In this document: piece after piece, positions 51,252 through 61,431 of the stretch
Numbering within the stretch: position 1 is the stretch's first letter
Layout of the letters: the number at the start of each line of letters is the position of its first letter
Assembly (NCBI GenBank): GCA_964654155.1
Contig: CAZZGL010000002.1
Coordinates: 38,329 to 102,328, forward strand
Direction of reading: 5' to 3'
DNA: 64,000 bases
Source of the DNA: CAG-826 sp964654155
Lineage (GTDB): Bacteria > Bacillota_I > Bacilli_A > RFN20 > CAG-826
Translations under genes and position numbers: made by a program
The notes under the pieces: generated by a model
Told to the model about the DNA's origin: nothing
Databases searched by the model: none
The model's input: only the letters and a program-made list of their open reading frames with translations

Positions 51252-53043
51252 ATTTCTCCTTTTCTTTATTTTCAAATTGAAGGCGGTAAAGATTATAATA
51301 ATAACCTTTCTTTTTTAATAATGATTGATGATTTCCTGTTTCAATTATTTCTCCATTTTGAAGAACTATAATTTGGTCAGCGTGTTGAATTGTGCTTAAT
51401 CTATGAGCTACAATTAACATAGTACCTAGATTCATCATTTTTTCTAAAGATTTTTGAATTAATACTTCTGTTTCTGTATCAATATTCGCAGTTGCTTCAT
51501 CTAATATCATTAATGATGGTTTATGTAAAACTGTTCTTGTAAATGATAAAAGTTGTCTTTCTCCGGCAGAAAAATTATTTCCTTTTTCTAAAACTTGTTC
51601 ATGATAACCATTTGATAATTTTGAAATAAATGTATCAGAACCAGTAAATTCACTTGATTCCTTCACTTGTTCAAGTGAATAAGATTCATCTCTTAATGTT
51701 AAATTAGAATAAACTGTTCCACTAAAAAGGAATACATCCTGCAACATTTGACCAATATTTTTTCTTAATGATTTAATTTTAATTTTTCTAATATTAATAC
51801 CATCGATATAAATATTTCCTTTTTGAATATCATAATTTCTAACAATTAAAGATAGGATTGTTGTTTTTCCACTTCCAGTTGCACCTACAAAAGCAACAAC
51901 TTCTTTAGGATTAACTTTAAAAGAAACATCTTTTAAAATCCATTTTTCTTCTTCATAAGCAAACCAAACATGATCAAAAATAATTTCTCCTTTTATATCA
52001 TTTAATTCTATTGCTCCTTCTTCATCTTTTAAATCCGGCTCAAGATTTAAAAGCAAAAACAATCTCTCACTAGCCGCGAATGCTTGTTGTAGACCATTAA
52101 TTTGATCCGCTAGAGATTGAATTGGTTCAAAGAATCTACCTACATATTCATAAAAAGCCCACAATATTTTTAAACCATCTTCATCTTTTCCTAAATCAAA
52201 TACTTTTAAAGATAGATACACTAATGCGGCAATTGATGACATATAAATAAAAGAAACTATTGGTCTAAAAATCGTAAAAACGATATTTTGTTTAGATCTT
52301 GCTTTAACTAATTTTCCATTAACTTTATTAAATTCATCAACTTTTCTTTCTTCTTGATTAAAAATTTGTGTTATTTTCATTCCAGATAAGTTTTCATTTA
52401 AAAAAGCATTCATTGCCGAAATTTCATGTCTAACATTTCGATACGCTCTTTTTGATAAATAACGGAACAAATAAGAAAAGAAAGCAACAAGAGGAACTGC
52501 AATTATCATATATAAAGCTAATTTTACATGAAGAACAAACATCATTCCTATAACACCAAATAAAGATAATATATTCTTCAATGAATTAATTAATATGTTT
52601 GTATATAATTCATTAACTGCATTTGTATCACTCGTTACTCTAGAAACTAGTTTTCCAATTGGCACTTCATTTAATTGAGCAACCGCTAATGATTCAATAT
52701 GTTCAAAAACATCTTGTCTTAATTGATAGACAATTTTTTGACCTGTTTTTTGTAAAAACATGCTTTCTAAATACATAAAAATTGAACTGGTTAATACACA
52801 AGATAAATATCCTATTGATAAAGCAACAATACTTAGGTATTTATAATTTTCAAAATTATAAAGTCTAGATACGATTGTACTAGATATGTATGGTCCAATA
52901 AGTTCAAGAGCAATAACTATTAACATAAAAATTATTGCAATGATAAATTTTTTTGCATGTGGTTTGATATAAGAAAAAGAACGCTTTAGTATTTCTTTAT
53001 CAGACATTACTCTTGTATCATTATGTAAATTTATCTTATTCAT
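51241..53043 (-). CDS. ABC exporter subunit B (half transporter, catalytic site intact)
   Basis: A 600-residue half transporter with six N-terminal helices (about residues 25-320) and a C-terminal ATPase. Walker A is GATGSGKTT, the Q-loop follows in IGQMLQDVFLF, the signature is FSAGERQL (a weakened LSGGQ), Walker B is LMILDEATANID with the catalytic Glu, and the switch His is in VAHRLSTI. The partner encoded just upstream has the opposite pattern, so together they form an asymmetric heterodimeric exporter of the LmrCD/BmrCD/TM287-288 type, probably for drugs, lipids or peptides. The ATG at 53043 follows GGAGG inside the upstream gene (eight-base overlap). Confidence 0.9.
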   Translation of the reverse strand: MNKINLHNDTRVMSDKEILKRSFSYIKPHAKKFIIAIIFMLIVIALELIGPYISSTIVSRLYNFENYKYLSIVALSIGYLSCVLTSSIFMYLESMFLQKTGQKIVYQLRQDVFEHIESLAVAQLNEVPIGKLVSRVTSDTNAVNELYTNILINSLKNILSLFGVIGMMFVLHVKLALYMIIAVPLVAFFSYLFRYLSKRAYRNVRHEISAMNAFLNENLSGMKITQIFNQEERKVDEFNKVNGKLVKARSKQNIVFTIFRPIVSFIYMSSIAALVYLSLKVFDLGKDEDGLKILWAFYEYVGRFFEPIQSLADQINGLQQAFAASERLFLLLNLEPDLKDEEGAIELNDIKGEIIFDHVWFAYEEEKWILKDVSFKVNPKEVVAFVGATGSGKTTILSLIVRNYDIQKGNIYIDGINIRKIKIKSLRKNIGQMLQDVFLFSGTVYSNLTLRDESYSLEQVKESSEFTGSDTFISKLSNGYHEQVLEKGNNFSAGERQLLSFTRTVLHKPSLMILDEATANIDTETEVLIQKSLEKMMNLGTMLIVAHRLSTIQHADQIIVLQNGEIIETGNHQSLLKKKGYYYNLYRLQFENKEKEKYGK

Positions 53044-54793
53044 GATATCCCTCCACTTCTTTTTCAAGTTCTTGAAGTTCAACCATTTTTCGATATGTTG
53101 GAGATATTTTTAATAATTTATCATGCTTATCAAAAGCTTCTATTTCGCCATTATTAAAAACAATAATTCGGTCAGCTTTTTTAACTGTAGAAACTCTTGA
53201 TGCCACTATAAGAGTGGTCTTTCCTTTTCTTACTCTTTCTAAATTAGTTAAAATTTTTTCTTCTGTCTTAATATCAACTGCAGATACAACATCATCTAAA
53301 ATAAGAATTGCGGGATCTTTTAATATTGCTCTTGCTAGTGATATTCTTTGTTTTTGCCCTCCAGAAAGTGTTACCCCTCTTTCTCCAACAAAAGTTTCAT
53401 ATTGTAAAGTAAATTCTTCGATATTATCTTTAATATCCGCTAAAGCACACGCCTCTTTTATCTCTTCAATTGTGGCATCTTGTTTTGCAAAGGCTACATT
53501 ATTAGCGATAGTATCAGAAAATAAAAAATGATCTTGAGGAACATAACCAACACTTTTTCTTAATTTTTTAATAGATATATCCATGATATCTACATTATCA
53601 ATATAAAGATTACCTTTTGGAAGATTGTATAAATGTAAGAAAAGGTTAACAAATGTTGTTTTCCCCGATCCTATTTTTCCAACAATTCCAATCGTTTCTC
53701 CTTTATTAATCTTTAAAGTAATATTTTTTAATGATGGATTTAATGAATTAGGATAAGTAAAAGACAGATTTTTAATTTCAATATTTCCAAAAATATTCTC
53801 TAACTTTATTATTTCACCATCTTTTATTTCTACTTCTTCATCTAGTAATGAAGAAATCCTTTTTAAACTAGCGTTTCCTCTACTTCTTAAATTAATTATT
53901 TGAGCAATTGCTAACATTGGCCAAACAATCGTATTAAAATACCCTACGAATTCAGTAACATTTCCCGCAGTAAATTTATGTTCTGAATTAAAAACAAAAT
54001 ACCCTCCGATAATAAAAATTAAAACTATAATTGAATACACTAAAATGTTAATGACAATATCTAATAAAACACTTAATCGCACTACTTCAATATTAGCTTT
54101 TTGGTTCTTTTTATTGATCTTAGCAAATTCTCTTAACTCTTGAGTTTCTTTAACAAATGCTTTAATTACTGATAAACCAGTAAAATTTTCTTGTGAAAAG
54201 TCGCTCATTTGTTCATAAGCTTCTTGTCTTTCTTTTTGTTTATAATTCATTGCTCTTCCAATAATTCCTCCACATGCAACTAAAAGAATTAATGGAACAC
54301 AGGCGATTATTCCTAATTGCCAATTAAGAATAATCATTTTAATTAATGCTAATCCACCTAAAAATATAGCATCTACCATGAAAATAGTTCCACTTGATAC
54401 AACTTCTTGAACTGTTTCTAAATCGTTGGTGAAGATTGCCATTAGAGCACCAACTTTCTTTTCTTGGTAAAATCGAGTTGACAATTTTGTAGCGTGCAAA
54501 TACATTTCTTTTCTTAAATCCGCCTCCACTAGAAAACCCGCACGTAAAATCGTTATTCTCCAAAGAACCCGCCCGACAAAAATAGCAACGCCTATTAAGA
54601 AAATAGATAAAACAACCTCAGTTAAGCCTTGATTGTCAATTGCGCCATTGTTTTTCATATAATCTATAAGATCACCTAGTATTTTTGGTAAACGCAATTG
54701 AGCATAATCTACCAAGAGAAGCGCCAAAACACCTAATATTAATAAATACCAGTATTTGCGATAATATTTGTTTATAATTCTTCCAAATATCAT
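53036..54793 (-). CDS. ABC exporter subunit A (half transporter, degenerate catalytic site)
   Basis: A 585-residue half transporter with six N-terminal helices (about residues 15-310) and a C-terminal ATPase. Walker A GKIGSGKTT and a perfect LSGGQKQR signature are present, but Walker B reads ILILDDVVSAVD with Asp in place of the catalytic Glu, and the switch region reads VASRVSTV with Ser in place of His. These changes are typical of the degenerate site in heterodimeric exporters. It is the first gene of the pair and is followed by the NYN gene. No regulator is adjacent. The substrate cannot be deduced. Confidence 0.9.
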   Translation of the reverse strand: MIFGRIINKYYRKYWYLLILGVLALLLVDYAQLRLPKILGDLIDYMKNNGAIDNQGLTEVVLSIFLIGVAIFVGRVLWRITILRAGFLVEADLRKEMYLHATKLSTRFYQEKKVGALMAIFTNDLETVQEVVSSGTIFMVDAIFLGGLALIKMIILNWQLGIIACVPLILLVACGGIIGRAMNYKQKERQEAYEQMSDFSQENFTGLSVIKAFVKETQELREFAKINKKNQKANIEVVRLSVLLDIVINILVYSIIVLIFIIGGYFVFNSEHKFTAGNVTEFVGYFNTIVWPMLAIAQIINLRSRGNASLKRISSLLDEEVEIKDGEIIKLENIFGNIEIKNLSFTYPNSLNPSLKNITLKINKGETIGIVGKIGSGKTTFVNLFLHLYNLPKGNLYIDNVDIMDISIKKLRKSVGYVPQDHFLFSDTIANNVAFAKQDATIEEIKEACALADIKDNIEEFTLQYETFVGERGVTLSGGQKQRISLARAILKDPAILILDDVVSAVDIKTEEKILTNLERVRKGKTTLIVASRVSTVKKADRIIVFNNGEIEAFDKHDKLLKISPTYRKMVELQELEKEVEGYHE

Positions 54794-55038
54794 TTTTATC
54801 TCCTTCCAAGAAACTCATGAAATATTATAACAAATTATATCTAAAACATTAAGATAATAAAACGGCGTTACTATATTAAAAATAGAGCTACTTTATAAAT
54901 TAATTTTAGTAAAAAACATTGCCACAATAATTGTCATATATATTTACAACACAAGAATTCTTCTGGCGATGGACCTTTTGTTATCAAGTATTGCCTTTAA
55001 ATTATCTATGTTTTACAATTATTCTGGAGTTGATGAAT

Positions 55039-56181
55039 ATGAATAAATCTTTTATTAATACTATTTTATATGTTCTTATCGGGTTATTTGCGTTTTTTAT
55101 ACTCGAAAATCTAAGTTTATACTTAATCCCTTTTATTTTATTTGAAATAATTTTTATTATTAATGTTCTAAATTTAGCTTTTAAAAAGCAAAAAAATATT
55201 TCTTCTGTAATCATTTCTTCTATCGGAAACCTTATAATCTTACTCTTTTTTGTTTTTTCTTCAAAATATGAAGATTATCGAGAAAATATCGTATATATGA
55301 TAGGTTTAACTTGCTGTATTGTTGGAATACTTAATGCTTTTAAATATTTTAAAGAAACTAAAACTCAACTTTCAAATATAAAAGCTAATTCACAATTAAA
55401 TAAACAAAGAAATTCAAAAAAATCATTCTCAATTGGCATCATTTCTAGAAAATGGCATCGAATTAATCTTATATATATTGTTACAATAATTACAACAACA
55501 TCTTTAGTTATCGCTTTTTTCATCCTTACAAAAAACATTTTAATTATGCTTTTAGGATTCTTATTAATCGTCTTATCATTTTTTATTTTTGTAATATTTA
55601 AAACAATCGCGGATCAAAAACCTTTGACAAAATACGCAAATACTTTAAACTACCAAGAATTAGAAAAAGAAATAAATGAAATTAATGATAATCCTCGTGT
55701 CCACTTTGAAACAAAAAACTATTATTTAATGCTACTTTGTGCTTATTCTCTTGCTGTCGATTATCAAAAATATAATAATTATTTCGAATTAATTAAAAAG
55801 CCAACTTTTAAGGCTTATGAATTAACTTATGATGGTTTATTCTTACATTGCTTTTTAGATAAAGAAGACTTTGTTAATGTTTATAACTCTTTATGTGACA
55901 AATATAAAAATAACAGAAACGCTTTAAAAGTAATTAATAATTTCTATAAACGATGGAAAATAGTAATATTAAACCAACTAGATGATAATATAAATATAAT
56001 TTGTCCTCTTAATAATAAATTACCATTAATATCCGCTACAAACACTTATATACAAGCACTGTATTATTTGAACAATAATGATACAGAAAATGGTCTAAAA
56101 CTTGCTAATCTATTTTTAAGCAATTATTCCTCTTTAAAAGAATTTGCTAATAAATTAAGTGAAAAAATTAATCAATTATAA
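55039..56181 (+). CDS. Membrane protein with a C-terminal helical (TPR-like) domain
   Basis: A 380-residue protein I do not recognise. Four strongly hydrophobic helices in the N-terminal part (about residues 5-60, two closely spaced, then about 80-100 and two around 140-185) are followed by a soluble, Lys/Asn-rich helical domain (about 195-375). That domain shows TPR-like spacing (YLMLLCAYSLAVDYQKYNN; IQALYYLNNNDTENGLKLA). The ATG at 55039 is preceded by CTGGAG at a good distance; an ATG at 55033 is equally in frame, and longer starts lack a site. It is convergent with the ABC-FtsX gene. Confidence 0.55.
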   Translation: MNKSFINTILYVLIGLFAFFILENLSLYLIPFILFEIIFIINVLNLAFKKQKNISSVIISSIGNLIILLFFVFSSKYEDYRENIVYMIGLTCCIVGILNAFKYFKETKTQLSNIKANSQLNKQRNSKKSFSIGIISRKWHRINLIYIVTIITTTSLVIAFFILTKNILIMLLGFLLIVLSFFIFVIFKTIADQKPLTKYANTLNYQELEKEINEINDNPRVHFETKNYYLMLLCAYSLAVDYQKYNNYFELIKKPTFKAYELTYDGLFLHCFLDKEDFVNVYNSLCDKYKNNRNALKVINNFYKRWKIVILNQLDDNINIICPLNNKLPLISATNTYIQALYYLNNNDTENGLKLANLFLSNYSSLKEFANKLSEKINQL

Positions 56182-56194
56182 TAAATCGAAATTC

Positions 56195-56240
56195 ATCCTA
56201 TTGTCCATCTTCTCTTAGACATTCAATAGGATCTTTTTTT
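56195..56240 (+). terminator. Terminator inside the end of the convergent ABC-FtsX gene
   Basis: ATCCTATTG pairs with CAATAGGAT over a 20-base loop, followed by CTTTTTTT. It would stop the membrane-protein transcript, although its arms lie in the last codons of the opposite gene. Confidence 0.6.
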
Positions 56241-58522
56241 GCGGCTACAATTGCAGGAATTAGTCCAGAAACTAATGTTACAATAATACTAATCAATAAC
56301 ATTACCGGCGCAACCCACCATCTAAAATTATCAATATTTACAGGAGTGGAATTAAGCATCGCTGTTGAATATTGGGCAATCATTACTTTTACAACTTTAC
56401 TAACAGGTTTATTTAGTATTGCTGCACCAATAATGCCAATGATTCCTGAACATATTCCTATTGCGCTAGATTCCAATAAAAACATTAGTCTAATATCTTT
56501 TTTTCTTGCTCCTATACTTCTTAATAATCCGATTTCTTTTTTTCGTTCTAAAACTGATATATATATTAATATTCCAATTAATAACGCACTAACTACTATA
56601 AAAACCATTGCAAAAACAAGCATAACATTTGAAAACAAACTTACAAGCATCGAAAATTCATTAGTAACCAATTCAATATAATCGTACGTTCTTACAATCA
56701 TTAACGATTCTTCATCAATTTTGTAATTTTCAACATAATCTATAATTGCTAATCTATTTTCAAAATTATCTGTGTAATAATACAATTGCGTAATAACTTC
56801 TTTATAACCAATATTAACCAATCTTTGTTCATACATATAACTTGCTGAATATGAATAATTACCCGATACATAGTTTTCAAAAGGAAGTCCAGTAAAAACA
56901 TCTTTTGTTTCTTTATATTCTAGTTGCTCTTTAACTATCTCACTTTCAGCTGCGCGTTCTTTAACATAAGAAGTAAATTCAGGAGTATATAAAATTCCCG
57001 GTTGATATAAAGGCGTTTTTGAATTCTCTTTTTCTCGTAAAATTCCAACGATTTTTAATGAAGTTTTTGAATTTTCGAATAATCTTTGATAATGATTTTC
57101 TCCATATACATAATATTTATCATCACTTTTAACATAATAATCGTCGTTTTCAATATATCGATATTCTTTATTGTTCAACAAATCACTAAAATATATTTTA
57201 TCTTCCGTAATATTAAAGCCCAGTGATTCTAACAAAGAAGCATCGATTCTGTTATAAGTATCAACAACTATGGCCATTTCATTTAAAGAAGATGGGATTT
57301 TTCCTAATAAACAATCATATTGTTCATTAACGAATTCTTCATTATCCACAATTTGTTCAAAGTAACTTGAAGCTATTTTTTTATATGTTCCTCCATTATT
57401 AGTAATTAATTGAAAGTTAATATATGAATTGCTATCTTTAATTGTGTAAAGATTTTGATCCATTCCATCTAAATATGTTAAAAAATCATTTTGAAAAGAA
57501 TTAATATGTTCCTGTGTAACCATATCTCCTTTTTCTACAATAATATAATCAGTATTTGGGTATTCAACAAGTATATCTTTATTATTCTCCGATGATGTTC
57601 TTCGATAAGATGTTACAGTAACCGGATATTTACCAAGTGATGTTTCTTGGGCATCGCCGATATAATCACGGATGCCTGAAGTCAATGACAAAATTAAACC
57701 CATTCCAATAATCCCTACACTTCCTGCGATTATAGTCAAAAAACTTCTTAATTTTTTATTAAACAAGTTTTTAAATCCCCATTTAAACGATGTCATAAAA
57801 GGAATTCTAACTTTATTAAATTCTTTAATTTCTTCTTTTTTATATTCTTTAAAATTTGCACTATCATCGACAATTTTTCCATCGAGCATTGATATAATTC
57901 TAGTGCCATATTTATACGCAAACTCTTTATTATGAGTTACCATTATAACAAGATGAGAACGAGATATTTCCTTTAATAAACAAATAATATCTTCTGCACT
58001 TTTAGAATCTAACGCTCCTGTTGGTTCATCCGCTAAAACGATATATGGAGATGAAATAAGCGCTCTTGCTATTGCTACACGTTGTTTTTGCCCTCCAGAC
58101 AGCATTTTTGGATATGCATCTTTTTTATCATATAATCCCACTTTTTTTAATACAGAATCGACTTTTTCTTCAATATTTTCATTTTGTGATGACATTTCTA
58201 ATGTTAATGCTACATTATCATAAACCGTTAAATGTGGTATTAAATAACAATTTTGAAATACAAATCCTACACATTGATTACGATAACTATCAAAGTCAGA
58301 ATCACAAAAACATGATACTGGTTTATTATTAATTATCACTTCACCATTATAGTCGTTATCTAATCCTCCTAAAATATTTAAAAGTGTAGTTTTTCCACAT
58401 CCTGATGGTCCTAAAATCATCACAAATCCTTTATCTTCAAAATCAATTGAAATATTATTAAGCGCCATACATTCTAATGAACCTGAACGATATATTTTTG
58501 TAACATTTTTTAATTTAATCAT
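56198..58522 (-). CDS. ABC-FtsX fusion transporter (MacB-like)
   Basis: A 774-residue single-chain protein. Residues 1-225 are a LolD/MacB-type ATPase: MILGPSGCGKTTLLNILGG Walker A, MLSGGQKQRVAIARAL signature, IVLADEPTGALD Walker B and MVTHNKEF switch. One membrane helix follows near 255-280 after KLRSFLTIIAGSVGIIGMG. A large extracellular part spans about 290-605. Three helices at the C-terminus carry the FtsX signature (ERKKEIGLLRSIGARKKDI near 665). This tripartite plan belongs to MacB-like mechanotransmission proteins, which in Gram-positives export or sense peptides and antibiotics. No adaptor or two-component system is next to it. It is transcribed away from tldD. Confidence 0.9.
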   Translation of the reverse strand: MIKLKNVTKIYRSGSLECMALNNISIDFEDKGFVMILGPSGCGKTTLLNILGGLDNDYNGEVIINNKPVSCFCDSDFDSYRNQCVGFVFQNCYLIPHLTVYDNVALTLEMSSQNENIEEKVDSVLKKVGLYDKKDAYPKMLSGGQKQRVAIARALISSPYIVLADEPTGALDSKSAEDIICLLKEISRSHLVIMVTHNKEFAYKYGTRIISMLDGKIVDDSANFKEYKKEEIKEFNKVRIPFMTSFKWGFKNLFNKKLRSFLTIIAGSVGIIGMGLILSLTSGIRDYIGDAQETSLGKYPVTVTSYRRTSSENNKDILVEYPNTDYIIVEKGDMVTQEHINSFQNDFLTYLDGMDQNLYTIKDSNSYINFQLITNNGGTYKKIASSYFEQIVDNEEFVNEQYDCLLGKIPSSLNEMAIVVDTYNRIDASLLESLGFNITEDKIYFSDLLNNKEYRYIENDDYYVKSDDKYYVYGENHYQRLFENSKTSLKIVGILREKENSKTPLYQPGILYTPEFTSYVKERAAESEIVKEQLEYKETKDVFTGLPFENYVSGNYSYSASYMYEQRLVNIGYKEVITQLYYYTDNFENRLAIIDYVENYKIDEESLMIVRTYDYIELVTNEFSMLVSLFSNVMLVFAMVFIVVSALLIGILIYISVLERKKEIGLLRSIGARKKDIRLMFLLESSAIGICSGIIGIIGAAILNKPVSKVVKVMIAQYSTAMLNSTPVNIDNFRWWVAPVMLLISIIVTLVSGLIPAIVAAKKDPIECLREDGQ

Positions 58523-58610
58523 TTATGACACCTTCTTACTTTTTGTATTGCATTTGTAATATTATAACAAATATAAATTATAATGATGCGATATCTTTTT
58601 TGCCGCTCTA

Positions 58611-58619
58611 TGGTATAAT
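58611..58619 (+). promoter_or_regulatory. Extended -10 promoter of tldD-tldE
   Basis: TGGTATAAT gives a consensus -10 with TG extension, 29 bases before the tldD start. There is no clear -35. AAAAGGAGG lies ahead of the ATG. Confidence 0.55.
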
Positions 58620-58647
58620 TGATTGAAATAAAAAGGAGGAACAACTA

Positions 58648-60042
58648 ATGATTAGTAAAAATATCGCAATTAAAGTCTTAAATACCGGACTAGAAACTGG
58701 CGCGGATTTTGCTGAAATATATTTAGAAGAAACATTTACAACTGTAATGGAAATGGATAATGGCAAAGTTAAATCTATCAATTCTGGAATTTCCTATGGA
58801 GCAGGTATTCGTTTATTAAAAAACTTGCAAAGTGTTTATGGCTACACAAATGATATTTCTTTAAAAGGTTTATTGAAACTCGCATCATCTTTATCTTCTT
58901 CTTTTAACGATGAAAGATTAATAACCGTCGATAAAATTGAAAAAGTTCGTGTAAAAAAACACCATAGAGCTAAAATGCCTCTTGGCAATGTATCAAAAGA
59001 AAGAAAAATCGAATTAATGAATGAAGCTTATGAAGCGTGTTCAGGCTATGATCAACATATTACAAGAACAAAAATTACATTTAATGACAATACAAAAAAA
59101 GTTACCATTTTTAATTCAAATGGAAAAGAATTTTACGATGAAAGAGGTAGAGGAAGAATTTATATAATCGCTCAAGCTTCCGAAAATGGAAAAATTGAAA
59201 CTTTCGGTGTTGGTCCAGGTGCTCAAAAAGGCTTAGAATTTTTCACCGATGATATTAATATAAAAGATATTGCAATAGACTGCGCCAAAACAGCTTTAAC
59301 AATGTTAAACGCCGATGAATGTCCAAGTGGCAAAATGACTGTGGTTATCGGTAATGGATTCGGCGGTGTCATTTTCCACGAGGCTTGCGGTCATGGTTTA
59401 GAAGCAAGTGCAGTATCAAAAAAACTATCTGTTTTCTCTGATAAATTAGGCACTAAAATTGCCTCTGATATTGTTTCTGCAGTCGACGATGGCACTATTG
59501 AAAATGGTTGGGGTTCAGGAAATATTGATGATGAAGGCAATCCAACTCAAAGAAATGTTTTAATTGAAAATGGAATTTTAAAATCTTATTTAGTCGATGA
59601 CTTTCATGGTCGTAGAATGGGCCTTAAAGGTAACGGCGCTACTAGAAGAGAATCTTATCAATATGAACCTACATCTCGTATGTCAAACACCTTTATTTTA
59701 GGTGGTAAATCAACAACTGAAGAAATAATTGCCGATACCGAATACGGATTATACGCCAAATCTTTAGGAGGAGGATCGGTCAATCCAACTACTGGAGACT
59801 TTAATTTCGCTGTTTTAGAAGGATATTTAATTGAAAATGGAAAAATTACTAAGCCAGTTAAAGGCGCTACTTTAATTGGTAATGGCGCTGAAGTATTATT
59901 AAAAATTGACCGTATTGGTAACAATCTTGAAAGAGCCCAAGGAATGTGCGGAGCATCATCAGGCTCAATACCAGCTGATGTTGGTCAACCAACAATTCGC
60001 GTTCAAGATATTACTGTTGGAGGAAGAGGAGGTGCAAAATAA
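58648..60042 (+). CDS. tldD: TldD metallopeptidase subunit
   Basis: TldD is the catalytic half of the TldD/TldE zinc peptidase, which degrades unfolded or leader peptides and matures some ribosomal peptides. The 464-residue protein has the metal motif HEACGHGLEA with His244, Glu245 and His249, preceded by VVIGNGFGGVIF, and the C-terminal GGRGGAK end. DDFHGRRMGLKGNGATRRES near 318-337 and GLYAKSLGGGSVNP near 370 are further conserved blocks, the latter with substrate-chain-binding Gly residues. Length is normal. The stop codon shares one base with the start of tldE. Confidence 0.95.
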   Translation: MISKNIAIKVLNTGLETGADFAEIYLEETFTTVMEMDNGKVKSINSGISYGAGIRLLKNLQSVYGYTNDISLKGLLKLASSLSSSFNDERLITVDKIEKVRVKKHHRAKMPLGNVSKERKIELMNEAYEACSGYDQHITRTKITFNDNTKKVTIFNSNGKEFYDERGRGRIYIIAQASENGKIETFGVGPGAQKGLEFFTDDINIKDIAIDCAKTALTMLNADECPSGKMTVVIGNGFGGVIFHEACGHGLEASAVSKKLSVFSDKLGTKIASDIVSAVDDGTIENGWGSGNIDDEGNPTQRNVLIENGILKSYLVDDFHGRRMGLKGNGATRRESYQYEPTSRMSNTFILGGKSTTEEIIADTEYGLYAKSLGGGSVNPTTGDFNFAVLEGYLIENGKITKPVKGATLIGNGAEVLLKIDRIGNNLERAQGMCGASSGSIPADVGQPTIRVQDITVGGRGGAK

Positions 60043-61370
60043 TGAACTATAAAAAATATATTGAAGTTGCTAAAAAAATGGGATTAGAAGATTTTGAATT
60101 ATATGTCCAAAAAAGCTATCGTTTAAGCATTGAACTTTTTCATCAAGAAATAAGCAATTTCACTATCGCTGATTCTATTATTTTAGCCGCTAGAGGCATT
60201 TATGAAGGAAAAATGGGATATGCTTATAGTGAATTAAACGACAATACCACCCCTATTTTCCTTGCAGAACAAGTTATTGAAAATGCAAAGTGCATTTCCA
60301 CTACCGAAGTCCCAGAAATATTCAAAGGTTCTGCTCACTATAAAAAGAAAATAACCTATGATCCAACTTTAGAAACAATTTCTAATGAAACAAAAATTGC
60401 TATGCTTAAAGATATTGAAGCTAAATTAAGAAAGATTGACTCTCGTATAATTGAAGTCGGTGGTGTTTCTTATGAAGAAAGCGTTGGTGAAGTTTCAATC
60501 ATTAATTCTCATGGATTATCTTTAAAGCATAAAGCTAATGACTATATGATCTATGCAGAGGCTGTTGCTAAGGAAAATGAAGAAATTAAAACCGGATATA
60601 AAATTCATTTTGGAACTTCTTTAAATGATTTTAATGTTGAAAATTTTGTTAATCAAGTTGCCAAAACCGCTCTTGAAAAATTAGGTGGTGAACCTTGTGA
60701 AAGTAAATCTTATCCTTGCGTTTTCAATCAAAAAGTATTTTCTAACTTATTAAACTGTTATCTAGCAAGCTTAAATGCCGAAGAAGTACAAAAACATTCA
60801 TCTTTCTTAGAAGGCAAAATTGGACAACCTGTTGCTAGTAAAAAACTTACTATTATTGAAAACCCTTTAGAAAAGAATGTCTTCTTTAGATATTTTGATG
60901 ATGAAGGTGTTGCAACTTATGCAAAAACTTTAATCGAAAAAGGCATATTAAAGACCTATTTATATAATCTAGAAACCGCTAAAAAAGATGGTGTTTCATC
61001 AACAGGTAATGGATATAAAGCCTCTGCGAAAGGAAAAATTGGAATTCAATTTACAAATATTTTCGTTAAAGAAGGCAATAAAAGCGAAGAAGAAATTTTT
61101 GCAAATATAAAAGAAGGCGTATACATTACCGATGTTCAAGGATTGCATGCAGGTATGAATATCACCAGTGGTAATTTTTCTTTACAAGCATCTGGATTTA
61201 TGATTAAAGATGGAAAAATAGATAAACCTATTAACCTTATAACAATTGCTGGAAATCTTTTAAAAGTAATGGAAGATATTATTTGTTTAGCCAATAACAG
61301 CGAAACTCAACTATCTGCAATTACTTGTCCAAGTGTTTATATTAAATCGATAAGCGTTTCTGGAAAATAA
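60042..61370 (+). CDS. tldE: TldE/PmbA peptidase partner subunit
   Basis: A 442-residue paralogue of TldD without the HExxxH motif, as expected for the non-catalytic half. It begins MNYKKYIEVAKKMG, and contains ARGIYEGKMGYAYSE near 50, the LNCYLASLNAEEVQKHSSFL segment near 240 and DDEGVATYAKTLIEKGILKTYLYN near 295, then GLHAGMNITSGNFSLQASG near 368, all typical of PmbA/TldE. Translation is coupled to tldD by a TAATG overlap, and the heterodimer forms a chamber around the zinc site of TldD. It ends at a strong terminator. Confidence 0.94.
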   Translation: MNYKKYIEVAKKMGLEDFELYVQKSYRLSIELFHQEISNFTIADSIILAARGIYEGKMGYAYSELNDNTTPIFLAEQVIENAKCISTTEVPEIFKGSAHYKKKITYDPTLETISNETKIAMLKDIEAKLRKIDSRIIEVGGVSYEESVGEVSIINSHGLSLKHKANDYMIYAEAVAKENEEIKTGYKIHFGTSLNDFNVENFVNQVAKTALEKLGGEPCESKSYPCVFNQKVFSNLLNCYLASLNAEEVQKHSSFLEGKIGQPVASKKLTIIENPLEKNVFFRYFDDEGVATYAKTLIEKGILKTYLYNLETAKKDGVSSTGNGYKASAKGKIGIQFTNIFVKEGNKSEEEIFANIKEGVYITDVQGLHAGMNITSGNFSLQASGFMIKDGKIDKPINLITIAGNLLKVMEDIICLANNSETQLSAITCPSVYIKSISVSGK

Positions 61371-61372
61371 AA

Positions 61373-61428
61373 AAAAGCCCTAATGTGAATAACTTAATGA
61401 AATGTTATTTTCACATTAGGCTTTTATT
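61373..61428. terminator. Strong bidirectional terminator between tldE and degV
   Basis: AAAAGCC(C)TAATGTGAATAAC pairs with GTTATTTTCACATTAGGCTTTT, a stem of about 19 pairs with a two-base bulge and a ten-base loop, flanked by A and T runs on both sides. Confidence 0.92.
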
Positions 61429-61431
61429 TTC

